DNA of 64,000 bases from Achromobacter insolitus (GTDB lineage Bacteria; Pseudomonadota; Gammaproteobacteria; Burkholderiales; Burkholderiaceae_B): positions 1 through 64,000 of the forward strand of contig NZ_NJIF01000016.1 in the NCBI RefSeq assembly GCF_002209555.1, read 5' to 3'. This document shows, piece after piece, positions 33,100 through 43,034 of this stretch (its first letter is position 1; each line of letters opens with the position of its first letter). Under the pieces are notes generated by a model. The model was not told where the DNA came from. It made no database searches and saw only the letters and a list, made by a program, of their open reading frames with translations. The position numbers and the translations under genes were made by a program.

Positions 33100-35706
33100 A
33101 TGCGATTCGACAAACTGACAACCAAGTTCCAGCAAGCCCTGGCCGACGCTCAAAGTCTGGCCGCCCGCAACGATCACCCCTATATTGAGCCGATTCACGT
33201 GCTTTCCGCCTTGCTGTCGGATTCCGACAGCGGCGCGGGCAGCCTGCTGGCGCGCGCCGGCGTGGCCGTCAATCGGCTGCAACCGGCCATCGAGACCGCC
33301 CTGAAGGCCTTGCCTCAGGTGCAGGGGGACGACAACGTCCAGGTAGGCCGCGACCTGCAGGCGGTGCTGACGCGCACCGACAAGGAAGCGGCGCGCCGCG
33401 GTGACACCTATATCGCCAGCGAACTGTTCCTGCTGGCCCTGGCCGACGACAAGGGCGAGGCCGGCCGCATCCTGCGCGACGCGGGCCTGCAGAAAAAGGC
33501 CCTGGAAGCCGCGATCGACGCCGTGCGCGGCGGCGAAAGCGTTTCTGGCGCCGAAGGCGAGTCCAACCGCGAAGCCTTGTCCAAATACACCATGGACCTG
33601 ACCGAGCGCGCCCGCCAGGGCAAGCTCGATCCGGTGATCGGCCGCGACGACGAAATCCGCCGCACGATCCAGATCCTGCAGCGCCGCACCAAAAACAACC
33701 CCGTGCTCATCGGCGAACCCGGCGTGGGCAAGACCGCCATCGTCGAAGGACTGGCTCAGCGCATCGTCAACGATGAAGTGCCCGAAACCCTGCGCGGCAA
33801 GCGCGTCTTGTCGCTGGACCTGGCGGCCTTGCTGGCCGGCGCCAAGTTCCGCGGCGAATTCGAAGAGCGCCTGAAGGCCGTGCTGAAAGAACTGGCGCAG
33901 GACGACGGCAGCAACATCGTCTTCATCGACGAGCTGCACACCATGGTGGGCGCGGGCAAGGCCGAAGGCGCGATGGATGCGGGCAATATGCTCAAGCCGG
34001 CGCTGGCGCGCGGCGAGCTGCATTGCATCGGCGCGACCACGCTGGACGAATACCGCAAGTACATCGAGAAGGACGCGGCGCTGGAGCGGCGCTTCCAGAA
34101 GGTGCTGGTCGACGAGCCTGACGTGGAATCCACCATCGCCATCCTGCGCGGCTTGCAGGAGCGCTATGAAATCCACCACGGCGTGGAGATCACCGACCCC
34201 GCCATCGTGGCCGCGGCCGAGCTCTCGCACCGCTACATCACCGACCGCTTCCTGCCGGACAAGGCCATCGACCTGATCGACGAAGCAGGCGCGCGCATCC
34301 GCATGGAGATCGATTCCAAGCCGGAAGTGATGGATAAGCTCGACCGCCGCATCATCCAGCTCAAGATCGAGCGCGAGGCCGTCAAGAAGGAAACCGACGA
34401 CGCTTCCAAGCGCCGCCTGGGCGCGATCGAGGACGAGCTCGAAAAGCTGCAGCGCGAATACAACGACTTCGAGGAAATCTGGAAGGCCGAGAAGGCGGCC
34501 GTGCAAGGCACGCAGGCCATCAAGGAAGAGATCGACAGCGTGCGCGCCGAAATGGCCGAGCTGCAGCGCAAGGGCCAGTTCGACAAGCTGGCGGAATTGC
34601 AATACGGCAAGCTGCCCGACCTGGAAGCGCGCCTGAAGGCGGCCGAAGTGGGCGCCGCGGAAGCGGCCGAGGAAGCCGAGGGCGGCGAAGGGCGCCCGCG
34701 CCTGTTGCGCACTCGCGTAGGCGCCGAGGAAATCGCCGAGGTCGTGTCGCGCGCCACCGGCATTCCGGTGTCCAAGATGATGCAGGGCGAACGCGAGAAG
34801 CTGCTGCACATGGAGGAATACCTGCACAAGCGCGTGGTGGGCCAGGACGAGGCCGTGCGCCTGGTGTCCGATGCCATCCGGCGTTCGCGCGCCGGCCTTG
34901 CCGATCCCTCGCGTCCCTACGGTTCGTTCCTGTTCCTGGGCCCCACCGGTGTGGGCAAGACCGAGCTGACGCGCGCGCTGGCCGAGTTCCTGTTCGACTC
35001 CGAAGAGCACATGATCCGCATCGACATGAGCGAATTCATGGAGAAGCATTCGGTGGCGCGGCTGATCGGCGCGCCGCCAGGATATGTGGGCTACGAGGAG
35101 GGTGGCTACCTGACCGAGGCCGTGCGCCGCAAGCCATACAGCGTGGTGCTGCTGGATGAAGTCGAGAAAGCCCATCCGGACGTCTTCAACGTGCTGTTGC
35201 AGGTGCTGGACGATGGCCGCCTGACCGATGGCCAGGGCCGCACGGTGGATTTCCGCAACACGGTGATCGTCATGACGTCCAACCTGGGCTCGCACCATAT
35301 CCAGAGCTTGGCGGGCAAGCCGTACGAAGTGGTCAAGGAAGTGGTGTGGGACGAGCTCAAGCAGACCCTGCGTCCCGAGTTCCTGAACCGCATCGATGAA
35401 GTGGTGGTGTTCCACGGGCTGGAAGCGCAGCACATCGAGTCTATCGCCCGCATCCAGCTGCGTCGCCTTGGCGAACGCCTGGAAAAGCAGGAGATGCGCC
35501 TGGAAGTGAGCGAACCCGCTCTTGCGGAATTGGCCCGCTCGGGCTTCGATCCTGTGTTCGGCGCGCGCCCCTTGAAGCGCGCGATCCAGCAGCAGATCGA
35601 GAACCCGGTGGCCAAGCTGATCCTGGAAGGCCGCTTCGGTCCGCGCGACGTGGTGCCGGTGGATTGGCAGGACGGGCAGTTCGTCTTCACGCGAACCTTG
35701 CAGTAA
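33100..35706 (+). CDS. clpB: ATP-dependent disaggregase ClpB
   Basis: The product is 868 residues, a full-length ClpB. The N domain (MRFDKLTTKFQQALADAQSL) is followed by AAA-1 with Walker A GEPGVGKT and Walker B IVFIDELHT. A long coiled-coil M domain (about residues 400-520, rich in Glu/Lys/Arg) comes next, then AAA-2 with Walker A GPTGVGKT and Walker B VVLLDEVEKAHPDV. The protein ends in DWQDGQFVFTRTLQ. It resolves aggregates with DnaK after heat stress. A heat-shock promoter motif precedes it and a strong terminator follows. Confidence 0.98.
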   Translation: MRFDKLTTKFQQALADAQSLAARNDHPYIEPIHVLSALLSDSDSGAGSLLARAGVAVNRLQPAIETALKALPQVQGDDNVQVGRDLQAVLTRTDKEAARRGDTYIASELFLLALADDKGEAGRILRDAGLQKKALEAAIDAVRGGESVSGAEGESNREALSKYTMDLTERARQGKLDPVIGRDDEIRRTIQILQRRTKNNPVLIGEPGVGKTAIVEGLAQRIVNDEVPETLRGKRVLSLDLAALLAGAKFRGEFEERLKAVLKELAQDDGSNIVFIDELHTMVGAGKAEGAMDAGNMLKPALARGELHCIGATTLDEYRKYIEKDAALERRFQKVLVDEPDVESTIAILRGLQERYEIHHGVEITDPAIVAAAELSHRYITDRFLPDKAIDLIDEAGARIRMEIDSKPEVMDKLDRRIIQLKIEREAVKKETDDASKRRLGAIEDELEKLQREYNDFEEIWKAEKAAVQGTQAIKEEIDSVRAEMAELQRKGQFDKLAELQYGKLPDLEARLKAAEVGAAEAAEEAEGGEGRPRLLRTRVGAEEIAEVVSRATGIPVSKMMQGEREKLLHMEEYLHKRVVGQDEAVRLVSDAIRRSRAGLADPSRPYGSFLFLGPTGVGKTELTRALAEFLFDSEEHMIRIDMSEFMEKHSVARLIGAPPGYVGYEEGGYLTEAVRRKPYSVVLLDEVEKAHPDVFNVLLQVLDDGRLTDGQGRTVDFRNTVIVMTSNLGSHHIQSLAGKPYEVVKEVVWDELKQTLRPEFLNRIDEVVVFHGLEAQHIESIARIQLRRLGERLEKQEMRLEVSEPALAELARSGFDPVFGARPLKRAIQQQIENPVAKLILEGRFGPRDVVPVDWQDGQFVFTRTLQ

Positions 35707-35744
35707 ACCGGTCCGGCGCGGCGAGCGCCGAGCCGCATGAAAGC

Positions 35745-35789
35745 AACCCCGGGAAGCTGGCCTGATCGGCAGTTTCCCGGGGTTTTTTT
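35745..35789 (+). terminator. Rho-independent terminator of clpB
   Basis: Stem AACCCCGGGAA / TTCCCGGGGTT (11 bp) with an 18-base loop, followed by TTTTT. It begins 38 bases after the clpB stop. Confidence 0.9.
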
Positions 35790-35853
35790 ACATGAGCCGA
35801 TCCTGTTGCCGCGGGGACGGATATCGCGCGGCGTTTTGCTGCGGCGTGTCCTC

Positions 35854-36282
35854 TTACGGGGCGTCGGCGTAGTCCTGGCGCTGGGCCGCCATCTGCCGGC
35901 CCAGCGTTTGCACCGCCCGCAGCACCACGGCCAGGCCGCGCCGGGTGTCCTCGTCGCGCAACAGGCCGATGAGTCCCCCCAGGCTGGGGGGGCGCGCTTC
36001 CTGTTGCGTGCGGGCATGGGCGTCGCGCAGCGTGTTGGCGGCGATCCACGCGGCGCTGCTCGCCTGTTCCGACAGCAGCGCCAGCTTTTCCACCATGGAC
36101 TGGTCAAGCAGGTCTACCAGATCCGATGCCAGCGACAGCAGGTCGGCGATGTTGTCGAGCCTACCCGCTTCGGCCAGCAGGCCCAGTCTGTCGGCCAGCG
36201 CGCGCGCGCCCGGCCCTCCGCCCAGGAAGGGAGCGGGCGTGTCCGTCGCTTGCCTGTTGCTTGCCTCGTGCGGCGCGTTCAT
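35854..36282 (-). CDS. DUF1641 domain protein
   Basis: The product is 142 residues from ATG at 36282, which overlaps the stop of the upstream oxidoreductase gene as ATGA. LDNIADLLSLASDLVDLLDQSMVEKLALLSEQ and GGLIGLLRDEDTRRGLAVVLRAVQTLGRQM form the DUF1641 helices. DUF1641 proteins are found beside sulfide:quinone-reductase-like flavoproteins and formate dehydrogenases, where they may act as accessory or anchoring subunits. The pairing here is the strongest clue. Confidence 0.85.
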   Translation of the reverse strand: MNAPHEASNRQATDTPAPFLGGGPGARALADRLGLLAEAGRLDNIADLLSLASDLVDLLDQSMVEKLALLSEQASSAAWIAANTLRDAHARTQQEARPPSLGGLIGLLRDEDTRRGLAVVLRAVQTLGRQMAAQRQDYADAP

Positions 36283-37469
36283 AGCATTCCCCTTGCGACG
36301 GCCCAGTACAGGCCGCGGTTGAAGCCGTGGCGCAGCAGGCCTCCGAGCTTGGTGGGTGGCGTGGGCAGCACGTCGTGCGTGTAGTCGTACCAGAGCGGCA
36401 TGCCGGCGTTCAGCCCCATCTGGGCCACTGCCTGCACCCGGCCGTCGTAGGCGCTGCACGGATGGCCCAGCCGGATTTCGCCGGCGATGTTGTTTGCGAT
36501 GACCGGCGCCTGGTTGTGGCAGGAACCGCCCGCCTTGCTGACGGGCAGGTCGACCGTGTCGCCGATGACGTAGACGTTGCGCAGCCCATAGACCTGCAAG
36601 GTTTCGTGGTCGGTGGGCAGCCAGCCTTCGTCGTTCTCCGCTTGCGACACGCCGGACTCGAGCACCACGTCCACGGCGCGTATCGGCGGCGTGGCCATGA
36701 GGATGTCGAAGGGTTGTTCGCCGCCTTCCTCCGAATAGGCGATGCGCCGCTGCGGATCGACCCGCGACAGGGTGAAGCCCCGTTGGAACCGTATGCCCTT
36801 CTGCTCGAAGATGGCGGGCAGCACTTCGCAGGTTGGCCGCTGCAGGAACAGGCAGTTGCGCAGCAACTGCGAGGTGGTCGGGTAGGTGTAGACGATCTCC
36901 ACCTTGTCGCGCACGCCTCGCCGCCGCAGGTAGTCGTCCAACATCAGCGTGGTTTCGATGGGAGCGATGCCGCACTGGTGCGGGACGTTGGGCGTTCTGG
37001 GGAACGTGACGCTGATGAATACCCGCCCGCGCTCGATGCGCGACAGGCGGTCGGCCAGTTGCCTTGCGGCCGCGTACTGGTAGAAATGGTCCCCGGCCTC
37101 CTTCAGCCCCTCGATGCGCTCGGGCGATGGCACGCAGCCCGTGGCGATGACCAGATAGTCGTAGCCGTAGCGCTTGCCGCTCTGCGTGGAGACCTCCTGG
37201 CTGTCGAAATGGAACCGCGTGACCTTGTCGACGCGGAACTCGATTTCCGGCCTCAGCAGGGAACGTTCCGGCCGCTTCAGTTCTTCCCGGAAGAAAAGAT
37301 TGAAGGCCACGTACATGAACGCCGGCTTGTAGTAGTGATCCGGCGTATCCGAGAGCAGCGTGATGGAGACTTCACCGCGGCTGATTTCGGGGTACAGCTT
37401 TCCGGCAAGCTGATTGGCGAGCATGGTGCCGCCTACGCCGCCGCCTACGACAACAATACGCTTGTTCAT
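36279..37469 (-). CDS. Sulfide:quinone oxidoreductase-like FAD flavoprotein
   Basis: The product is 396 residues. The FAD site starts at the N-terminus: RIVVVGGGVGGTMLANQLA. DYLVIATGCVPSPERIEGL has a Cys after ATG, as in SQR, and KAGGSCHNQAPVIANNI has another near the C-terminus; VYVIGDTVDLPVSKAG is the second FAD motif. GAGGTGG precedes the ATG at 37469; longer in-frame extensions lack family features. It probably oxidises sulfide or a related reduced sulfur species to the quinone pool at the membrane, with the DUF1641 protein as partner. Confidence 0.85.
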   Translation of the reverse strand: MNKRIVVVGGGVGGTMLANQLAGKLYPEISRGEVSITLLSDTPDHYYKPAFMYVAFNLFFREELKRPERSLLRPEIEFRVDKVTRFHFDSQEVSTQSGKRYGYDYLVIATGCVPSPERIEGLKEAGDHFYQYAAARQLADRLSRIERGRVFISVTFPRTPNVPHQCGIAPIETTLMLDDYLRRRGVRDKVEIVYTYPTTSQLLRNCLFLQRPTCEVLPAIFEQKGIRFQRGFTLSRVDPQRRIAYSEEGGEQPFDILMATPPIRAVDVVLESGVSQAENDEGWLPTDHETLQVYGLRNVYVIGDTVDLPVSKAGGSCHNQAPVIANNIAGEIRLGHPCSAYDGRVQAVAQMGLNAGMPLWYDYTHDVLPTPPTKLGGLLRHGFNRGLYWAVARGML

Positions 37470-37630
37470 AAACCACCTCTTATGGAGAGATTCTGGGGGC
37501 AAGTGCAGTGCAGTGCGTCTGTGGGTGTAGCAACAGTTGCGGGCGGCGTCAACCAACCTGGCGATGACGGCGGCCGGCGTGCGCGCGGCGATGTGAGGCA
37601 TGACCAGACCGTGCTGGTCCAGGAAGGCGG

Positions 37631-38035
37631 CTACCCGTCGGACGACCCGGGTCCCGACCTGGCCGGCGCGTTGCCTGGTTTCGAATCCGCCGCGTAGACG
37701 CGGCCTGCGTGCTGGCGCAGCGGCACCGCGTCTAGCGCCGCGCCCTGGCAAGGGCCTTCGATGCACAGTCCATCCTCGAAGCGGAACAAGGCCGAATGAT
37801 GGGCGCACATCAGCACCTGGGCCTCGTAGGTCAGGACGGCGCCATGGGCCGCGTCCAGCGTGACGGAGAAGTGCGGGCAGCGGTTCAGGTATGCCCAGAC
37901 GGCCTCACCCCGCCGCAGCAGGATGACCGGCTGCGCGGCGAAGTTCACTGTCAACGAACCGCCATCAGGGATGTCATCGAGCCAGCACAGCGCCGCCCCG
38001 TCGGCCGCGTCAGGCGCGGGGCAGCACGAAGTCAT
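37631..38035 (-). CDS. Rieske-type [2Fe-2S] protein
   Basis: The product is 134 residues. CPHFSVTLDAAHGAVLTYEAQVLMCAHHSALFRFEDGLC supplies Cys-x-His and Cys-x2-His for a Rieske cluster, shown here in outline. Its start overlaps the end of the intradiol dioxygenase gene by 26 bases, so it is the last member of the hydroquinone cluster. It could deliver electrons to re-reduce the Fe(II) of the ring-cleaving dioxygenase, by analogy with ferredoxins in catechol meta-pathways; that is inference. Confidence 0.85.
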   Translation of the reverse strand: MTSCCPAPDAADGAALCWLDDIPDGGSLTVNFAAQPVILLRRGEAVWAYLNRCPHFSVTLDAAHGAVLTYEAQVLMCAHHSALFRFEDGLCIEGPCQGAALDAVPLRQHAGRVYAADSKPGNAPARSGPGSSDG

Positions 38036-38882
38036 AACGTCCCTCGTGGAAGTCCGAATCGAATCCGAAGCGCCTGCCCGGTGTGGAGTCCGCGCCCAGC
38101 GGATCGTATTGCAGCACCAGCGATGGCTTTACGCCGAACACCGCGTCCGAGGCAAGGTAGGGATCCCCGGCGTTGAACAGATGGGTGACCAGCCTATGGT
38201 GCCCCGGCGCGTCGATCATGAAGTGCAGATGCGCGGGCCGGAAGATATGCCTGCCGGTTGCCGCCATCATGAGGCCGACGGGACCGTCGCCCGGTATGGG
38301 ATAGGACACGGGCAGGATGGTGCGGATTGCGAAGTAGCCGTCCTCGCCGCTGCGGTAGCGGCCGCGCAGGTTGCCGTGGGGCTGGTCCACGTCCTGGCCC
38401 GAGTACATGCCATTGGAGGCCGTCTGCCACACGTCGAGGACGGCGCCGGCCAGCGGCCGGCCATCGGTATCGCGGACGTAGCCATGCACCAGCGCGGGCT
38501 CGCCGGGCGTGAGCGCCATGTTTTCGCCGGGCGCGCGGTCGGGCATGCCGGCCATGTAGAAAGGGCCGAATACCGTGCTTTCGGTGGCCTGTCCCGGTTG
38601 GCGGTGGTTGATGGCATCCACCAGCATCGACACGCCCAGCGTGTCGGAGAGCAGGATGAACTCCTGCCGCACCGCGCCATCGCAGATCTGGCCGGTCTCG
38701 GTCAGGAACCGGATCGCCGCCATCCATTCGGCCTCGGTGGGCTCGACGTCGGCGACGAAGGCATGCAGATGCCGTACCAGGGACTGCATCAGATGGCGCA
38801 GCCTGGGATCCGGCGTCTGGGCAAAAGCGGCTGCGACCGCATCGGTCAAGGCGGTTTCGGCGTTCGGCATGGCGGTGTTCAT
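38010..38882 (-). CDS. Intradiol ring-cleavage dioxygenase, hydroxyquinol 1,2-dioxygenase type
   Basis: The product is 290 residues. The N-terminal dimerisation helices are followed by the intradiol core: VFGPFYMAGMPDRAPG, GAVLDVWQTASNGMYSGQD, NLRGRYRSGEDGYFAIRTI and FRPAHLHFMI, which hold the two Tyr and two His ligands of Fe(III). This arrangement is typical of hydroxyquinol 1,2-dioxygenases, which give maleylacetate. It lies 10 bp after the aldehyde dehydrogenase gene, so two routes to maleylacetate are encoded together. Confidence 0.88.
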   Translation of the reverse strand: MNTAMPNAETALTDAVAAAFAQTPDPRLRHLMQSLVRHLHAFVADVEPTEAEWMAAIRFLTETGQICDGAVRQEFILLSDTLGVSMLVDAINHRQPGQATESTVFGPFYMAGMPDRAPGENMALTPGEPALVHGYVRDTDGRPLAGAVLDVWQTASNGMYSGQDVDQPHGNLRGRYRSGEDGYFAIRTILPVSYPIPGDGPVGLMMAATGRHIFRPAHLHFMIDAPGHHRLVTHLFNAGDPYLASDAVFGVKPSLVLQYDPLGADSTPGRRFGFDSDFHEGRYDFVLPRA

Positions 38883-38892
38883 CGGCGGCTCC

Positions 38893-40353
<1,461 letters not shown>

Positions 40354-40387
40354 GGCTGAGAAGTCGTAATGATGGGGAAGGGGGAGT

Positions 40388-41407
40388 TCAGAACGCGACG
40401 GGGTAGGGCGCGAGCTCGCCGCTTTCGTAGCGCTGAGGCAGGTCGGGGGTGGCGTTCTCCCAGACCAGCAACATGGAGCGCTTGGTCGAATAGCCCTGAT
40501 GCCGGATGTCGGCCGGCATGGCGCAGATGTCGCCGGCGCGCATGGTGATGCGGGCGCGAGGCGCGCCGGTGTCTTTGTCGCCGATGTCCCAGACGATCTC
40601 ATCGGACAGCTGCAGGAACCACTCCACGCGATCGTTGCCATGGAACACCGGCAGGATGAACTCCTCGGTGGTGGGGCAGAACAGGCTGGCGCCGCAGACG
40701 GAAGTAACGGATGGGTTCCAGGTCACGTCCGAGCGCGACAGGTACTTGAACAGGCTGAATGCATGGAGCTTGCCCTCGAAGCCGGGTTCGGCATGGACCT
40801 GCGGTTCGTCCTGAGTCACGTCCGCGAAGGCCCGGTTGACCGGAAGGTCGTCACGCAGTGGAGAGTCTTCCGGCAGGCCCGGCATGCGCCGGGTGGCGAT
40901 GCGCGAGCGTTCGATCGCGGCGATGTTGTCGCCGTGCTTGCGGCCGAAGGCGGAGCCCGTTTCCTCCGGCGCGGCAAACGGATCGAAGCCTTCGTTGGTC
41001 CAGTCATGCAACATCGCCTTGAAAGTGGCCATGATGAGCGGGGTGTCGAAAGTCTCCGTGTAGTCCACGCCTGCCGCCTTCATGACGCCATTGAAGGAGC
41101 CTGCGTAGACATCCACCTTGCCGTAGTGGTTGCGCGTGCCGAATACGTGGTCGAAGTTGACCCAACCGTAGAAAAAACCCCAGGCCACGTCGCGCATCAG
41201 CGCGCGCAGGAAGGCGTCTGCCGCGATCGCATGGGTGCGCGTCTGGCCCTTGGAGGGCCAGTGCACCTTGACGAAGTACTCGTCGCGGGTGAAGGTGAAC
41301 GCGCCCAGATCGAAGCGCTTGTAGCCGGTGGCGGCGTCTGCCGCGCTGGCGGCGACTTTGCCGGCGGCGAATGAGGCGGTGGGCGCGGGGGTATCCAGCA
41401 TGGCCAT
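40388..41407 (-). CDS. hapD: Hydroquinone 1,2-dioxygenase, large subunit
   Basis: The product is 339 residues (about 38 kDa), matching the HapD/PnpD large subunit. VKVHWPSKGQTRTHAIAADAFLRAL and the segment DVAWGFFYGWVNFDHVFGTRNH are its most distinctive parts. The second half is cupin-like (EEFILPVFHGNDRVEWFLQLSDE and GDICAMPADIRHQGY), with His/Glu residues that can hold Fe(II). With the small subunit it cleaves hydroquinone to 4-hydroxymuconic semialdehyde. The assignment rests on size, pairing and remembered family features. Confidence 0.75.
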   Translation of the reverse strand: MAMLDTPAPTASFAAGKVAASAADAATGYKRFDLGAFTFTRDEYFVKVHWPSKGQTRTHAIAADAFLRALMRDVAWGFFYGWVNFDHVFGTRNHYGKVDVYAGSFNGVMKAAGVDYTETFDTPLIMATFKAMLHDWTNEGFDPFAAPEETGSAFGRKHGDNIAAIERSRIATRRMPGLPEDSPLRDDLPVNRAFADVTQDEPQVHAEPGFEGKLHAFSLFKYLSRSDVTWNPSVTSVCGASLFCPTTEEFILPVFHGNDRVEWFLQLSDEIVWDIGDKDTGAPRARITMRAGDICAMPADIRHQGYSTKRSMLLVWENATPDLPQRYESGELAPYPVAF

Positions 41408-41448
41408 ATCGTGACTCCAGAAAGTAAGGGTGGCGGGTGGCGCGGGGA

Positions 41449-41943
41449 TTACTGCAGGCAGATGTCCGCCCATTTCTCGACAGACAGTTGGCCGGCGCGG
41501 GTCTGGATCAGCAGCACGCCCGGATAGGGCGCCGTGAAGCGATAGGCGCAGCCGGCGGGCAGCAGGCATTGGTGTCCGCGGCTCAGCAGGACGCGGCCCA
41601 TGGGCTTGCCCGCGGGCGCCTGGCCCGCAAGCACGGTGCCGTCCGCGGCTGCGGGCGGCTGGTCCAGGGCCAGGAAATCGACCTGGGCCTGGCCGTCCAT
41701 CAGGATGGCGAATTCGTCATGGCTGCAGACGTACCAGGGCGATACGCCTTCGGCGCGCAGGGTTTCAATGACGTACTCCAGATTCTTTCCGACCACTGTT
41801 TTTTCGTAGGGCGCGGCATTCGAAGCCACCTCGAAAATGTTGGAAAAGACATAGTGGCGCGGCGAGCCCTGCGTGATCTCGATGGAGCCCTTGCGGTAGT
41901 CCTTCAGCGAGCCGAAGACGGTGGTGGGTGCAGCGGTATTCAT
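41449..41943 (-). CDS. hapC: Hydroquinone 1,2-dioxygenase, small subunit
   Basis: The product is 164 residues (about 18 kDa), the size of HapC/PnpC. It starts TVFGSLKDYRKGSIEITQGSPRHYVFSNIFEVAS after a short leader and ends in a cupin-like segment (HQCLLPAGCAYRFTAPYPGVLLIQTRAG). AGGAGG precedes the ATG at 41943. It is 41 bp upstream of the large-subunit gene. The small subunit is needed for activity but does not carry the metal in characterised examples. Confidence 0.72.
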   Translation of the reverse strand: MNTAAPTTVFGSLKDYRKGSIEITQGSPRHYVFSNIFEVASNAAPYEKTVVGKNLEYVIETLRAEGVSPWYVCSHDEFAILMDGQAQVDFLALDQPPAAADGTVLAGQAPAGKPMGRVLLSRGHQCLLPAGCAYRFTAPYPGVLLIQTRAGQLSVEKWADICLQ

Positions 41944-42015
41944 GAAGCCTCCTGTGTCGGGGGAGTCCGGCTGCGCGGTGTGCGGGGCGCGGCCGGGGGG
42001 ATCGGGGTGGGCGTG

Positions 42016-42984
42016 TCAGTCCACCTTGAGGTTGATCTTGCGGATGACACCCGTCCATTTGGCGGCGTCTTCGCGCAGGCGGCGCGCGGTGGCGTCGGGC
42101 GGCTCGGGCAGGGGATCCAGGTCGTTGGCCTGCAGTTTCTGCTTCACTTCAGGCAACGCCAGCGCGCGCGCCACCTCTTCATTCATGCGCTTTACGATGA
42201 CGGCTGGCGTGTCCTTGGGAGCGAACAGCATTTCGCGAAAGGTGGCGTCGTAGCCGGCCACGCCCGCCTGTTGCATGGTCGGGACGTCCGGCGCCTGGAC
42301 CGAGCGCGCGGCGCCTGACACCGCCAGTCCGTACAGCTTGCCGGCCGCGACATAGGGCGCGACCACGGGAGACGCCAGATAGCCGCAGGGCACCTGTCCC
42401 GCCAGCACATCCTGGGTGGCGGGCGACGGGCCCTTATAGGGGACGTGCAGGATGTCCAGGCCTGCGCCGGACAGGTAAAGCTCCATCGCCAGATGGCCGG
42501 GCACGCCCTGGCCGCCGGAGGCGTAGCTGAGCGCGCCGGGCGTTTTCCGGGCCTGCGCATCCAACTGGGCCAGGGTGCGCAGACCGGAGCCGGCCGAGCA
42601 CACCAGCATCTGGTTGAAGTTCGCGAGCGCCACAACGGGCGTCAGATCGTCCGCCTTGAAATTGAGCTTGCGGTAGATGGCGGGATTGATGGTGACGACC
42701 GTGTCCGGCGCCTCCAGGAAGGTGTAGCCGTCGGCGGGAGACCGGGCCACCGCCTCCGCGCCGATATTGCCGCCGGCGCCGGGGCGGTTCTCGATGATGA
42801 CCGGCTGCTTGAGCGACTGCCCCACCGCGTCGGCCACGATGCGCGCCGCGGTATCGCCGGGCGATCCCGCGGGAAAGGCGACCACGATGCGGATGGCGCG
42901 GGTGGGCCAATCCTCCTTCGGCTGGGCGTGCGACGCCGTGCTGGCGGCCATACAGACTGCCAGCGCAAGTAAGTGCGGTTTCAT
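42016..42984 (-). CDS. Bug/TctC-family tripartite tricarboxylate receptor (hydroquinone cluster)
   Basis: The product is 322 residues. A signal peptide ends at ASHA-QPKEDWP. IRIVVAFPAGSPGDTAARIVADAVGQSLKQPVIIENRPGAGGNIGAEAVARSPADGYT-type sequence is the Bug signature, read here in parts. These periplasmic proteins bind carboxylates or aromatic acids for TctAB permeases; no tctAB is nearby, which is usual for orphan Bug proteins. It is between the sulfatase and the dioxygenase genes on the same strand, so its ligand may be the cluster's substrate or a regulatory aromatic. Confidence 0.92.
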   Translation of the reverse strand: MKPHLLALAVCMAASTASHAQPKEDWPTRAIRIVVAFPAGSPGDTAARIVADAVGQSLKQPVIIENRPGAGGNIGAEAVARSPADGYTFLEAPDTVVTINPAIYRKLNFKADDLTPVVALANFNQMLVCSAGSGLRTLAQLDAQARKTPGALSYASGGQGVPGHLAMELYLSGAGLDILHVPYKGPSPATQDVLAGQVPCGYLASPVVAPYVAAGKLYGLAVSGAARSVQAPDVPTMQQAGVAGYDATFREMLFAPKDTPAVIVKRMNEEVARALALPEVKQKLQANDLDPLPEPPDATARRLREDAAKWTGVIRKINLKVD

Positions 42985-43034
42985 GCTGTCTCCTGAGGTT
43001 TATTTTTCAGGCGTCCTGGTCCGGACGCGCTGCG

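Noticed and set aside
33070..35433. A 787-codon antisense open frame across clpB
   Set aside because: It mirrors the clpB codons in high-GC DNA, has His/Leu/Gln-rich composition and no family features.
37470..37808. N-terminal extension of the SQR-like protein
   Set aside because: The FAD motif starts at the ATG at 37469, which has a good ribosome site. The upstream part overlaps the Rieske gene and is low-complexity.
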